The notes under the pieces: generated by a model
The model's database searches: none
The model's input: only the letters and a program-made list of their open reading frames with translations
Told to the model about the DNA's origin: nothing
Assembly (NCBI GenBank): GCA_030765585.1
Contig: JAVCCJ010000015.1
Span: 1 to 37,268 of the forward strand
DNA from: Candidatus Zapsychrus exili
GTDB lineage: Bacteria; Omnitrophota; Gorgyraeia; Zapsychrales; Zapsychraceae
Length of the DNA: 37,268 nucleotides
Reading direction: 5' to 3'
Shown here: in pieces, positions 8,953 to 18,304 of the stretch
Layout of the letters: each line of letters begins with the position of its first letter
How positions within the stretch are numbered: position 1 is the stretch's first letter
Position numbers and translations under genes: made by a program

Positions 8953-9642
8953 ATGATAATAAATAATATTATTAATATAAGAAAAGAGATAGCATCTGTC
9001 TGCGAGGCTTCTAGCAGAGACCCAAAAGATATTACACTTGTTGGCGTTACGAAGTATGTTGAGTTAAACAAGGTAAAAGAAGCCATTGAATATGGCATAG
9101 AACATATTGGAGAAAACAGGGTTCAGGATGCTAGGGAAAAATTTGAAGAATTAGATTCTTCAGGCTTTGAAGTTATTAAGCATATGATAGGACATCTTCA
9201 AACCAATAAAGTTAAGTCTGCAGTTGAGATATTTGATCTTATACAGTCTGTTGATAGTTTAAAATTAGCTTTAGAAATAGATAAATGTGCTCGTGCAGTA
9301 AACAGGCGAGTTGATATCTTAATTCAGATAAACATTTCTGGAGAAGAGCAAAAGTTTGGGACAGATAAAGAAGTTGGTCTTGAATTAATTGATCATATTT
9401 TGAAACTCGAGAATGTTAGAGTGTTAGGTCTTATGACTATGGCGCCTTTTACAGAAGATGTAGCAATAATTCGCAATTGTTTTAAGGGTTTAAGGCTTTT
9501 TAGGAATCAAATCAATCAGAAATTTCAAGGAAATAGAAATATTGAGATGAGATATCTTTCAATGGGAATGAGTTCAGATTTTAAAATAGCCATTGAAGAA
9601 GGAGCAAATATGATACGAATTGGAGGGGCATTATTTCAATGA
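8953..9642 (+). CDS. yggS: YggS/YBL036C family PLP homeostasis protein
   Basis: VGVTKYVELNKVKEAIEYGIEHIGENRVQDAREK; HMIGHLQTNKVK; LSMGMSSDFKIAIEEGANMIRIGGALF. Confidence 0.93.
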   Translation: MIINNIINIRKEIASVCEASSRDPKDITLVGVTKYVELNKVKEAIEYGIEHIGENRVQDAREKFEELDSSGFEVIKHMIGHLQTNKVKSAVEIFDLIQSVDSLKLALEIDKCARAVNRRVDILIQINISGEEQKFGTDKEVGLELIDHILKLENVRVLGLMTMAPFTEDVAIIRNCFKGLRLFRNQINQKFQGNRNIEMRYLSMGMSSDFKIAIEEGANMIRIGGALFQ

Positions 9643-10424
9643 AAATAAATATAGCTTTTATAGGTGCTGGAAATATGGGAGAGGCGATTCTCTCCAAGGT
9701 TGTTAAAGATTTTCGTGTGTCTGTTTTTGAGAAAGATAAGCAAAGATTGCGATTTCTAAAAAGAAGGTATCCGGTCAAAGTTCCTGATTTAAAAATAACA
9801 GTTATGGAAGCGGATATTATTATCTTAGCTGTTAAGCCGCAGAATTTTAATGAGGTATTAAAAAATATAAAAGAATACATAACAAAAGATAAATTGGTTA
9901 TTTCAATAGCAGCTGGTGTTACAGCTAAGTTTATCGAACAAAGATTAGGCAATGCAAGAGTTGTTCGTACAATGCCTAATTTGCCTGCAAAGGTGGGTGA
10001 GGCGATTACAGCTATATCTAAGGGCAAATTCGCAAAAGTTTCAGATGTAAAGATTGCGACCAAGATATTTAATTTAATTGGGAAGACAATTGTCGTTGAT
10101 GAGAAGTGGATTGATTCTGTAACTGCTGTATCTGGCTCAGGACCTGCGTATGTATTTTTATTTGTTGAATGGCTAATATCTTCCGCAAAATCTTTAGGTT
10201 TTAAAGAAAATCAGGCAAGGGACTTAGCTTATCAAACTTTAAAAGGAAGCGTAAAGCTTTTAGATGAAACAAAAGAAAAGCCAGAAGTGTTACGAAAGAA
10301 AGTAACATCAAAGGGAGGCACAACAGAGGCTGCTCTTCGCATATTATTTAAAGCGAAAATAAATAAGACATTTGAAAAAGCTATAAAAAAGGCAAAATCA
10401 AGAGCAAAAGAATTATCAATGTAG
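9639..10424 (+). CDS. proC: pyrroline-5-carboxylate reductase
   Basis: NIAFIGAGNMGEAI; VVRTMPNLPAKVGEAITAI; VSGSGPAYVFLFVEWL; TSKGGTTEAAL. Confidence 0.95.
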   Translation: MKINIAFIGAGNMGEAILSKVVKDFRVSVFEKDKQRLRFLKRRYPVKVPDLKITVMEADIIILAVKPQNFNEVLKNIKEYITKDKLVISIAAGVTAKFIEQRLGNARVVRTMPNLPAKVGEAITAISKGKFAKVSDVKIATKIFNLIGKTIVVDEKWIDSVTAVSGSGPAYVFLFVEWLISSAKSLGFKENQARDLAYQTLKGSVKLLDETKEKPEVLRKKVTSKGGTTEAALRILFKAKINKTFEKAIKKAKSRAKELSM

Positions 10425-10432
10425 GAGGAACA

Positions 10433-11296
10433 ATGGCTAAAATTGGAATAATTGGTGGAAGTGGGCTATATGAAATTGAAGGCTTGGAAAACATAGAAGA
10501 TATAACGATTATAGATACTCCTTTTGGTCAGCCTTCAGGACATTTTGTGACTGGTACTTTTGCTGGTGTTGATGTTGTATTTTTATCTCGCCATGGAAAA
10601 GGTCATAAAATATCGCCAAGTTGTATTAATTATAGAGCTAATATTTTTGAAATGAAAAAGTTTGGTGTAGATGCTATTCTTTCTGTTTCAGCTGTAGGAA
10701 GTTTAAAGGAAGAAATAAAGCCGCTTGATTTTGTTGTTCCAGATCAATTCATAGATAGAACAAATAGATGCAGACAAGCAAGTTTTTTTAATGAAACAAT
10801 TGTTGCACACGCTCCTTTTGCACATCCAATTGATAATAAGTTATCAAAGATACTTGTTAATAGCGCAAAGAAATCAGGTGCGATTGTGCATACTGGCGGA
10901 ACATATGTGAATATGGAAGGACCTCAGTTCTCCACAAAAGCAGAATCGAATCTTTACAGAAGTTGGGGTATGGATATAATCGGTATGACAAATATGACAG
11001 AAGCAAAATTAGCTCGCGAAGCTGAGATAGCTTATGCAACACTTGCTGCAGTTACTGATTATGATTGTTGGCATCCTGATCATGATTCCGTTACTATTGA
11101 TATGATTTTAGATAATTTAAATAAAAATGTTTCAAAGGCAAAAGAAATTCTAAAATTAGCAATTCCAGAAGCTGGAAAAATAGATAAATTTGATGCAAGT
11201 GATGCATTAAAATGTGCAATTGCGACAGATGTATATGTTATATCAGAAGAAATTAAAAGAAAATATAAAGTTTTAATAGAGAAATATATAAAGTGA
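10433..11296 (+). CDS. mtnP: S-methyl-5'-thioadenosine phosphorylase
   Basis: IGIIGGSGLYEIEGL; FLSRHGKGHKISPSCINYRANI; YVNMEGPQFSTKAES; GMTNMTEAKLAREAEI. Confidence 0.93.
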   Translation: MAKIGIIGGSGLYEIEGLENIEDITIIDTPFGQPSGHFVTGTFAGVDVVFLSRHGKGHKISPSCINYRANIFEMKKFGVDAILSVSAVGSLKEEIKPLDFVVPDQFIDRTNRCRQASFFNETIVAHAPFAHPIDNKLSKILVNSAKKSGAIVHTGGTYVNMEGPQFSTKAESNLYRSWGMDIIGMTNMTEAKLAREAEIAYATLAAVTDYDCWHPDHDSVTIDMILDNLNKNVSKAKEILKLAIPEAGKIDKFDASDALKCAIATDVYVISEEIKRKYKVLIEKYIK

Positions 11297-14094
11297 TTGA
11301 TTATCAAGAAACGCTAAATTTACCAAAGACAGAATTTTCTATGAGAGCAGGGCTTGTAAATAAAGAGCCTGCAATGCTTGAGAAATGGATAAATGAAGGT
11401 CTTTATGATGCTATAAGAAAGAAATCAGAAGGCAAGCCTATCTTTTTTCTCCACGACGGACCACCGTATGCTAATGGTGATATTCACATTGGACATGCAT
11501 TAAACAAGATATTAAAAGATGTAATAATTAAATTTAGAACTATGCAAGGTCGTGACGCTTTGTATGTTCCTGGATGGGATTGTCACGGGCTTCCTATCGA
11601 GCATAAGCTGCTTAAAGAGATGAAGAAAAATAAGTCTGAAGTAGATTGTGTTGATTTTAGAAAAAAGGCTCACGATTATGCTTTAAAATATGTTGATATA
11701 CAAAAAGAACAATTTAAACGTCTTGGTATATTTGGTGAGTGGGATAAACCGTATCTTACCCTTAATACTGAATATGAATATTGGATTTTAAAATCATTAG
11801 GTGAGCTGGTAAGTCAGGATTATATTTATCACGGACTTAAACCAGTTAATTGGTGCTTTGATTGTGAAACAGCTTTGGCTGAAGCAGAGGTTGAATATGA
11901 AGATCACACATCACCGTCTGTTTATGTTAAATTTGAAACTAATAATAAAGAAGTTATAAAAGACTTACCTGATAAACAGTTATCTTTGCTTATTTGGACG
12001 ACAACTCCTTGGACGCTTATGGCAAATGTTGCGGTTGCGGTAGCTAGTAATTTTGAATATTCTTTTGTTGATATAGGTGATGAAATAATAATTATTGAAA
12101 GCACTCTTGCTGATTCGGTTTTGGCCAAAGCATATGTTCAAGATTTTAAAGTTTTAAAGAAAGTAAGTGGAGATGAACTTACTAAATTAAATTATAAACA
12201 TCCGTTTGGTATATTGGATGAATGTCGCGTTGTGGTTGCTGACTATGTTACAAAGGAAGATGGCACAGGTTTGGTTCATACCGCTCCAGGTCACGGACAG
12301 GACGATTATCAAACAGGATTAAAATATGATTTACCTGTTTTAATGCCAGTTAATAGCAGAGGAGTTTATAACGAAAAAGCTCTTTCGTATGAAGGCAAGC
12401 ATGTTCTTAAAGCTAATAGTGAGATTATAGAAGATTTAAAAGCTAAGACTATGCTTTTTGCATCTGAAAATATTGCACATTCTTATCCACATTGTTGGAG
12501 ATGCAAAAAGCCTATTATTTTTAGAGCGACAAAACAATGGTTTTTAAAGATTGATCATAATGATTTAAGATCTAAGTTGATGGATATTGTTAAAAAAGAT
12601 GTTGAGTTTATACCAGAAGCAGGACAAGAAAGAATGCTAGGAATGGTAAGGTCGCGTCCAGATTGGTGTTTATCTCGCCAACGTTATTGGGGTGTTCCAA
12701 TTCCTGCGCTTAAATGCAAGGGATGCGCAGATGAAAGCAAGCTATTTGTTGATGTTATTAACAACTTTGCAGATATTGTAAAAGAAAAAGGCACTAATGC
12801 CTGGTTTGAATTAGAGGTAAAAGACTTGTTGCCAAAAGGGTTTAGTTGCCCTGATTGCGGTGGGTCTGAATTTGAGAAGACAAATGATATACTGGATGTT
12901 TGGTTCGATTCAGGGGTAAGTCATCAAGCTGTTGTAAAAGGTACGCTTGGCAAAGAACTTCCAGTTGATTTATATCTGGAGGGCTCTGATCAGCACAGAG
13001 GATGGTTTCAATCTTCGTTGATTCCTTCTGTCGCAATTGAAGGAGAGGCCCCTTATAAAGCTATCTTAACCCACGGTTTTGTTGTAGATGCCCAAGGGCG
13101 AAAAATGTCTAAATCATTAGGAAATGTAATATCTCCTTTGAATATTATGAAGAATAGTGGTGCTGATATCTTAAGGTTATGGGTTGCAGCAAGCTCATAT
13201 CATGATGATATAAGGATATCAACTGAGAATTTAACTAGAATAAGCGATGCATACAGAAAGATAAGAAATACTATACGTTTTCTTTTAGGTAATTTAAATG
13301 GATTTGAAGTAGAAGAGCATTCTTTGCAATATGATGAGCTTTTTGATATTGATAAATGGGCGCTTGGTAGATTATCAGAAGAAATTAACAAGACTTACGC
13401 AAGCTACAATGACTATGATTTCTCTAAGGTTTATAAACGTATATATAGCTTTTGTAATGAAGATTTGTCCAGTTTTTATCTTGACATTTTAAAAGATAGA
13501 TTGTATACTTCGGCAACCAATCAGCAAGCAAGACGTTCAGCGCAGACAGTTCTTTACCATATATTGGATTATTTAGTAAGAGTTTTAGCTCCTGTTCTTA
13601 GCTTTACTTCTGAAGAGGTGTTTAATCTTATGCCAAAGAGCTCTTTAAACAAGAATGTAAAAAGCGTTCATTTGCTTGAATGGCAAGATACGCCAAAAGA
13701 ATGGGGCAATGAAGATATAATCAAGAAATTTGAGCTTCTAGTGCTTTTAAGGCCATATATATTAAAATCTTTAGAAGATAAAAGAAGAGACGGCGCGATA
13801 GGAAGTTCTCTTGAAGCAAAGGTAATATTTAATACTGCGAGTAAAAGAGACTTTGATTATCTGGCTGAATTTAAAGATATGTTGCCAGCCGCCTTTATTG
13901 TTTCTCAGGCTGAGATCAACAAAGTCGAAGATGTGACAGAAGGTTTAAGCGAAGAATTTAACAAGACAGAAATTATTATAGAAAAGGCTGATGGAGACAA
14001 ATGTCCTAGATGCTGGAATTATAAAGTTGACATAGGTAAAGACCCTAAACATAACACTATTTGCGCTCATTGCGCTACTATGGTAAAGGAATAA
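11293..14094 (+). CDS. ileS: isoleucyl-tRNA synthetase (GTG start, 4-nt GTGA overlap with mtnP)
   Basis: DGPPYANGDIHIGHALNKILKD (HIGH), GRKMSKSLGN (KMSKS), C-terminal zinc-binding CPRCWNYKVD...CAHC. Confidence 0.97.
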   Translation: MIDYQETLNLPKTEFSMRAGLVNKEPAMLEKWINEGLYDAIRKKSEGKPIFFLHDGPPYANGDIHIGHALNKILKDVIIKFRTMQGRDALYVPGWDCHGLPIEHKLLKEMKKNKSEVDCVDFRKKAHDYALKYVDIQKEQFKRLGIFGEWDKPYLTLNTEYEYWILKSLGELVSQDYIYHGLKPVNWCFDCETALAEAEVEYEDHTSPSVYVKFETNNKEVIKDLPDKQLSLLIWTTTPWTLMANVAVAVASNFEYSFVDIGDEIIIIESTLADSVLAKAYVQDFKVLKKVSGDELTKLNYKHPFGILDECRVVVADYVTKEDGTGLVHTAPGHGQDDYQTGLKYDLPVLMPVNSRGVYNEKALSYEGKHVLKANSEIIEDLKAKTMLFASENIAHSYPHCWRCKKPIIFRATKQWFLKIDHNDLRSKLMDIVKKDVEFIPEAGQERMLGMVRSRPDWCLSRQRYWGVPIPALKCKGCADESKLFVDVINNFADIVKEKGTNAWFELEVKDLLPKGFSCPDCGGSEFEKTNDILDVWFDSGVSHQAVVKGTLGKELPVDLYLEGSDQHRGWFQSSLIPSVAIEGEAPYKAILTHGFVVDAQGRKMSKSLGNVISPLNIMKNSGADILRLWVAASSYHDDIRISTENLTRISDAYRKIRNTIRFLLGNLNGFEVEEHSLQYDELFDIDKWALGRLSEEINKTYASYNDYDFSKVYKRIYSFCNEDLSSFYLDILKDRLYTSATNQQARRSAQTVLYHILDYLVRVLAPVLSFTSEEVFNLMPKSSLNKNVKSVHLLEWQDTPKEWGNEDIIKKFELLVLLRPYILKSLEDKRRDGAIGSSLEAKVIFNTASKRDFDYLAEFKDMLPAAFIVSQAEINKVEDVTEGLSEEFNKTEIIIEKADGDKCPRCWNYKVDIGKDPKHNTICAHCATMVKE

Positions 14095-14098
14095 ATCA

Positions 14099-14479
14099 AT
14101 GGAATCGAAAGAAATGGATAAGAAAAAATTAGAATTTTATAAAAAGATGCTTCTTAAAATAAAAGAAGATCTTCTTCATGATGTTAAAAATATGGCACAT
14201 AACTCTGATTCAGCAGGAAATGAAGGTGATGTGTCAGGCCATGTTTTGCATATGGCTGATGTTGCAACAGATATGTATGATAAAGAGTTTAATTTAGGAT
14301 TAGCTTCAAAGGACAGAGAAATCCTTCAAAAAATAGATGATGCTCTTATACGTATTGAAAAAGGTACCTATGGAATTTGTTTGGGTACTGGAAAGAAAAT
14401 TTCACAAGCTCGCCTTAAAGCGATTCCTTATACAGAACATTGTTTAAAACACCAAGAAGAAATCGAAAGCCAAGGTTAA
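14099..14479 (+). CDS. DksA/TraR family zinc-finger-like regulator (two of four usual Cys present)
   Basis: DREILQKIDDALIRIEKGTYGICLGTGKKISQARLKAIPYTEHCLKHQEEIE. Confidence 0.85.
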   Translation: MESKEMDKKKLEFYKKMLLKIKEDLLHDVKNMAHNSDSAGNEGDVSGHVLHMADVATDMYDKEFNLGLASKDREILQKIDDALIRIEKGTYGICLGTGKKISQARLKAIPYTEHCLKHQEEIESQG

Positions 14480-14480
14480 A

Positions 14481-14960
14481 ATGAGGGATCTGTCTCGATC
14501 TCAATTTGATACTTTACTATCTATTCTTACAACAGTTATTGTTGTGCTAGTTGATCGTCTTACCAAAATTTTCTTTATAGATTTGCTTTCCTATGGAGAA
14601 TCTCTTCCAGTTATTCGCAATTTCTTTCATGTAACATTGGTTTATAATACAGGTATAGCTTTTGGACTCTTAAAAGATAATGGAGTCGTTTTTCTGATAG
14701 TTCCTATTATTGCAGTTGCGCTTTTGGCCTACAATATCTTTTATTATAAACAAAATAATGAAGTATTAAGTCGTTCTTATATTTTTGCTTTTTCTTTGAT
14801 ATTAGGTGGAGCAATGGGGAACTTGATTGATAGAATTAATTATGGTTATGTAATTGATTTTATTGATTTTCGTATTTGGCCTGTTTTCAATATTGCAGAC
14901 AGTGCAATAACAATAGGTGCAATAATAATAGCTATCAAGTGTTTTCATCCTGACAAGTGA
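14481..14960 (+). CDS. lspA: lipoprotein signal peptidase II
   Basis: VYNTGIAFGLL; GGAMGNLIDRINYGYVIDFIDF; FNIADSAITIG. Confidence 0.95.
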   Translation: MRDLSRSQFDTLLSILTTVIVVLVDRLTKIFFIDLLSYGESLPVIRNFFHVTLVYNTGIAFGLLKDNGVVFLIVPIIAVALLAYNIFYYKQNNEVLSRSYIFAFSLILGGAMGNLIDRINYGYVIDFIDFRIWPVFNIADSAITIGAIIIAIKCFHPDK

Positions 14961-15394
14961 CAAAAGACCATTGACAAGTGACAAAAAAATGAGAAATTAT
15001 AAAAATATTAATGCGTATAAATATGCAGATAATTTTATGATAGAGGTTTATAAAACAACGAAACATTTTCCTCAAGATGAAATCTATGGAATAACATCTT
15101 AGTTAAGAAGAGCAGTTGTATCAATCGCAACAAATATAGCCGAGGGAGCTAGTCGTCAGCATAAGAAAGATTATTTAAATTTTCTTTTCATATCTAGAGG
15201 CTCTTTATCTGAGACGGAATGTTTATTGAATTTATCAAATAGATTGGGTTATTTAAAAAATGGTGAGTTTGAGCATTTAAATCAAATTAAAGAAAATATA
15301 TCAAAGGCATTGTTTGGTCTTATTGAAGCTGTTAAGAAAGAAGTTTAGTTTTTAGTCAGCTGTCAATAGTCACTTGTCATCAGTCAAAAAAATG
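14951..15394. mobile_element. possible small cassette carrying a four-helix-bundle gene, bounded by inverted TGACAAGTGAC repeats
   Basis: TGACAAGTGAC at 14951-14961 and 14972-14982; reverse complement GTCACTTGTCA at 15369-15379. CAAAAAAATG occurs at both ends (14982-14991, 15385-15394). Confidence 0.4.
14989..15348 (+). pseudogene. four helix bundle protein (S23/23S rRNA intervening-sequence protein-like), interrupted by in-frame TAG at 15100-15102
   Basis: MRNYKNINAYKYADNFMIEVYKTTKHFPQDEIYGITS*LRRAVVSIATNIAEGASRQHKKDYLNFLFISRGSLSETECLLNLSNRLGYL...; the frame stays open on both sides of the TAG. Confidence 0.85.
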
Positions 15395-16131
15395 TTTCCT
15401 ACGATTTGCAAAATTGGATCACTAACAGTTTATTCTTATGGAATGATGTTGGCACTCGCCATTATTGTCTGTTCTTTTTTATTGACTAGAGAAGCAAAAA
15501 AGAATGGTATAAACAAAGATTTTATTATGGATCTAATTTTCTTTTCTGTTGTAAGCGGTATAGTGGGTGCACGCTTATTTTTTATTACGTTAAATATTAA
15601 TTTTTTATACAAAATCCATTAGAGATAATAATGATTCATCATGGCGGCTTGGCATGGCAAGGTAGTTTAGTATTTGGTGTGTTTGGAGGGATATGGTTTA
15701 TAAAAAGAAAAGGCTTAAGTATTTTAAAGGTGCTTGATTTGACTGCCCCGTATATTGCTTTGGGACAGGCAATCGGTCGGATTGGATGTTTCTTAAACGG
15801 ATGTTGTTATGGAAAGCTTTCTAATGTTGGTATTTATTACCCCGTACATCAAGAGACTCTTATCCCTACACAGCTTTATTCTTCTTTAGGGTTATTTTTA
15901 ATCTTTTTAATTTTAAAGTTTTATAAAAAATATTCTAGTCGTGACGGAGAAGTTTTTGTGTTATACCTTATCTTTGCTCTTACGTTTCGTTTTTTTATAG
16001 AATTTTTAAGAGCAGATCATTATGAATTTTTATTTGGTTTAAGTATCTATCAACTTGTTTGTTTATCACTTTTTTTAATTTCAACTTATGTCTACACACT
16101 CATTAAAAATAAATCAAGAAAATCATCATAA
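15392..16131 (+). pseudogene. lgt: prolipoprotein diacylglyceryl transferase, split by an apparent 1-nt deletion near 15611-15614
   Basis: Frame a: MFPTICKIGSLTVYSYGMMLA...GARLFFITLNINFLYK. Frame b: NPLEIIMIHHGGLAWQGSL...GRIGCFLNGCCYG. Adding one A to the AAAA run joins them as ...NFLYKNPLEIIMIHHGGLAWQG. Confidence 0.88.
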
Positions 16132-16996
16132 GCGTTTAGATATTTTCTTAGCAGAAAATTTAGATTGCGTTCCTTCGCGTAGTTTTGCTAAGAAGTTAAT
16201 AGACCATGGTCATGTGCGCGTAAATGAAATAAAAGCAAAGGCACATTATAAAGTGATAGAGGGTGAAGATATTGTTGTCGAGATACCAAAAGATTTCTTG
16301 TCTAACAAATATATTGCTCCAGAAGATATACCTCTTAATATCTTTTATGAAGACGACTATCTTATTGTTGTGAATAAAGCAAATGGTATGATAGTCCATC
16401 CCGCAAATGGCAATTATTCTAATACGTTAGTTAACGCTTTGTTGCATTATTCAAATCAATTATCGAGCGTTAATGATGATGATATTCGTCCAGGAATTAT
16501 TCATAGACTTGATAAAGAAACATCAGGTTTGATATTAGTAGCCAAAGACAATATAACGCATACTAGGATTGCTAAACAATTTCAGCGTCATGAAGTTAAG
16601 AAATGTTACATTGCGCTTGTCGAAGGAGAAGTTACTTTTGATGAAGGCAAAATAGATGCTCCTATAGGAAAACACAGATCTGCACATGAAAAGAAAGCTA
16701 TTTCTTATGGAACAGATTCAAAAGAGGCTTTGACACATTATAGGGTTATTAAAAGTTTAGATGGAGCTACATTGGTTGCGCTCTTTCCAAAGACAGGAAG
16801 AACGCATCAGCTACGTCTTCATATGAAGCATATAGGTCATGTAATATTGGGCGATGATAAATATGGCAGAAAAAGCACATTTACAAGGTTAGCTTTGCAC
16901 GCTCAGTCAATAGGATTTACTCATCCAATTTATAAAAATTATATAGAGTTTTCATCCATTATTCCTAAAGAATTTTTATCACGTGTAGGTTTGTGA
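16088..16996 (+). CDS. rluD: RluD-like 23S rRNA pseudouridine synthase (overlaps lgt 3' end)
   Basis: RLDIFLAENLD (S4-like), IVHPANGNYSNTLVNALLHY, RPGIIHRLDKETSGLILVAK, KTGRTHQLRLHMKHIGHVILGD. Confidence 0.9.
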   Translation: MSTHSLKINQENHHKRLDIFLAENLDCVPSRSFAKKLIDHGHVRVNEIKAKAHYKVIEGEDIVVEIPKDFLSNKYIAPEDIPLNIFYEDDYLIVVNKANGMIVHPANGNYSNTLVNALLHYSNQLSSVNDDDIRPGIIHRLDKETSGLILVAKDNITHTRIAKQFQRHEVKKCYIALVEGEVTFDEGKIDAPIGKHRSAHEKKAISYGTDSKEALTHYRVIKSLDGATLVALFPKTGRTHQLRLHMKHIGHVILGDDKYGRKSTFTRLALHAQSIGFTHPIYKNYIEFSSIIPKEFLSRVGL

Positions 16997-17114
16997 TTTA
17001 ATCTGATTGGCCCCATGAAAATCAAGCTTACCTTGAAAAGTAGATTTTTAGCACTTTTTAAAATAGTTCAATAAGAAGTTTTTATTAATAAAATTTTGTG
17101 TATAATATAAATAT

Positions 17115-17161
17115 CTAGCAGTTTAATAAATTGTTTCTTTATATTTTAGTTAAATTGCTAG
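17115..17161. repeat. inverted repeat upstream of coiled-coil gene
   Basis: CTAGCAGTTTAA (17115-17126) versus TTAAATTGCTAG (17150-17161), one mismatch. Confidence 0.5.
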
Positions 17162-17260
17162 AGATTACGGTCTTTTCTTGAAAAAATTGTTGACTATAAT
17201 ACTAGTAGTATAATCATCAAACCAAACTTATTTTAATATAAGGAGTTAGGGAGGATTGAT

Positions 17261-18127
17261 ATGAAGATGAATTCTTCTGGAAAAATTGTAACTATATTTC
17301 TTGTAATCTTTGCGCTTCTTTTGATTTCTTTGACAGCTATTTCTATGTTCTTTTTTCAAAAGGAACTTGGGTCACGGAGAGCAGCTGAAAAAGGACTAGA
17401 AGAGGCTCAAGTTAATATCACAAGCCTTGCAAGTAGTCTTGAAGTATCGAAGAAAGAAAACTTTGTTCTTGAGGAAAAAAATAAAGAAGCAGATGAGAGA
17501 ATTAATGATTTGTCTGATGAAATAGAGCTTGAAAAAGGCTTAAGGGAAGAGATGAAACTAGAAAATGCTTCTCTAAAAGAACAGTTAGAAAATGAAATAC
17601 AAGCAAAAAAACAAATTAAAGATAGTTTAGAATCTCAATTAAAAGAATCGATTGATAAGGTTGACCAATTAGGAGCTAAGATTCAGGCTAGTGAACAAAA
17701 AAGCCAAGAATTAGAAACAAGTTACAGACGCTTTGAAGAGGAGAATGTTGTTCTTAAGGGAAAGATTGCTGATTTAGAAGAAGGTATTTCAGTTGCAACT
17801 GCAAAACAAAAAGAATTAGAAATCAAAGAAGTGGAAGTAGCAGCTGCCGAAGAAAAACAAGTAGAACTAGACAAGATAGTTGTTGCTAACGTTGAAACCC
17901 CAGAAGGTCGTATACTAAGCGTTGATACTGAAACAGAGTTTGTAATTATAAATCTCGGAGAGAAAGATGGTGTTAAAATGGGTGACCTTCTTTCTGTATA
18001 TCGAGGAAAAGATTATTTAGGAGATGTTGAAATAACTCGTCTTCAATCAGAAATGTCAGCTGCTGATTTGCTTCCGCCGTTTTCAAGCAAGCTTGTACGT
18101 AAAAATGACCAGGTTGTAAGTAAATAA
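17261..18127 (+). CDS. membrane-anchored coiled-coil protein with small C-terminal beta domain
   Basis: N-terminal TM segment (IVTIFLVIFALLLISLTAISMFFF), long heptad-rich region, C-terminal GRILSVDTETEFVIINLGEKDGVKMGDLLSVYRGKDYLGDVEITRLQSEMSAA. Confidence 0.8.
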   Translation: MKMNSSGKIVTIFLVIFALLLISLTAISMFFFQKELGSRRAAEKGLEEAQVNITSLASSLEVSKKENFVLEEKNKEADERINDLSDEIELEKGLREEMKLENASLKEQLENEIQAKKQIKDSLESQLKESIDKVDQLGAKIQASEQKSQELETSYRRFEEENVVLKGKIADLEEGISVATAKQKELEIKEVEVAAAEEKQVELDKIVVANVETPEGRILSVDTETEFVIINLGEKDGVKMGDLLSVYRGKDYLGDVEITRLQSEMSAADLLPPFSSKLVRKNDQVVSK

Positions 18128-18160
18128 TTGGGTCATTTTGTTTAAAAGAATGATGACTCA

Positions 18161-18270
18161 TGATTGCACAGATTAAACGCACCTACCTGCTGGTAGGCAG
18201 GGATTACACCGATTAAAATATAAAAATTTGTTATCTGTGTAATCTTTTTTTTTGATCAGAGTAATCAGGT
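18161..18270. repeat. intergenic composite repeat: GATTRCACMGATTAA-type direct/inverted copies with an embedded CCTACCTGCTGGTAGG hairpin
   Basis: GATTGCACAGATTAA (18162-18176), GATTACACCGATTAA (18202-18216), inverse TTATCTGTGTAATC (18231-18244); hairpin 18182-18197. Confidence 0.65.
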
Positions 18271-18304
18271 TCTTTGTTCAAAATTAAAAAGAAAGAACCA
18301 AATA

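Noticed and set aside
17185-17212. TTGACT...TATAAT as promoter of the coiled-coil gene
   Set aside because: Spacing is only about 13 nt, too short for a standard sigma70 promoter.
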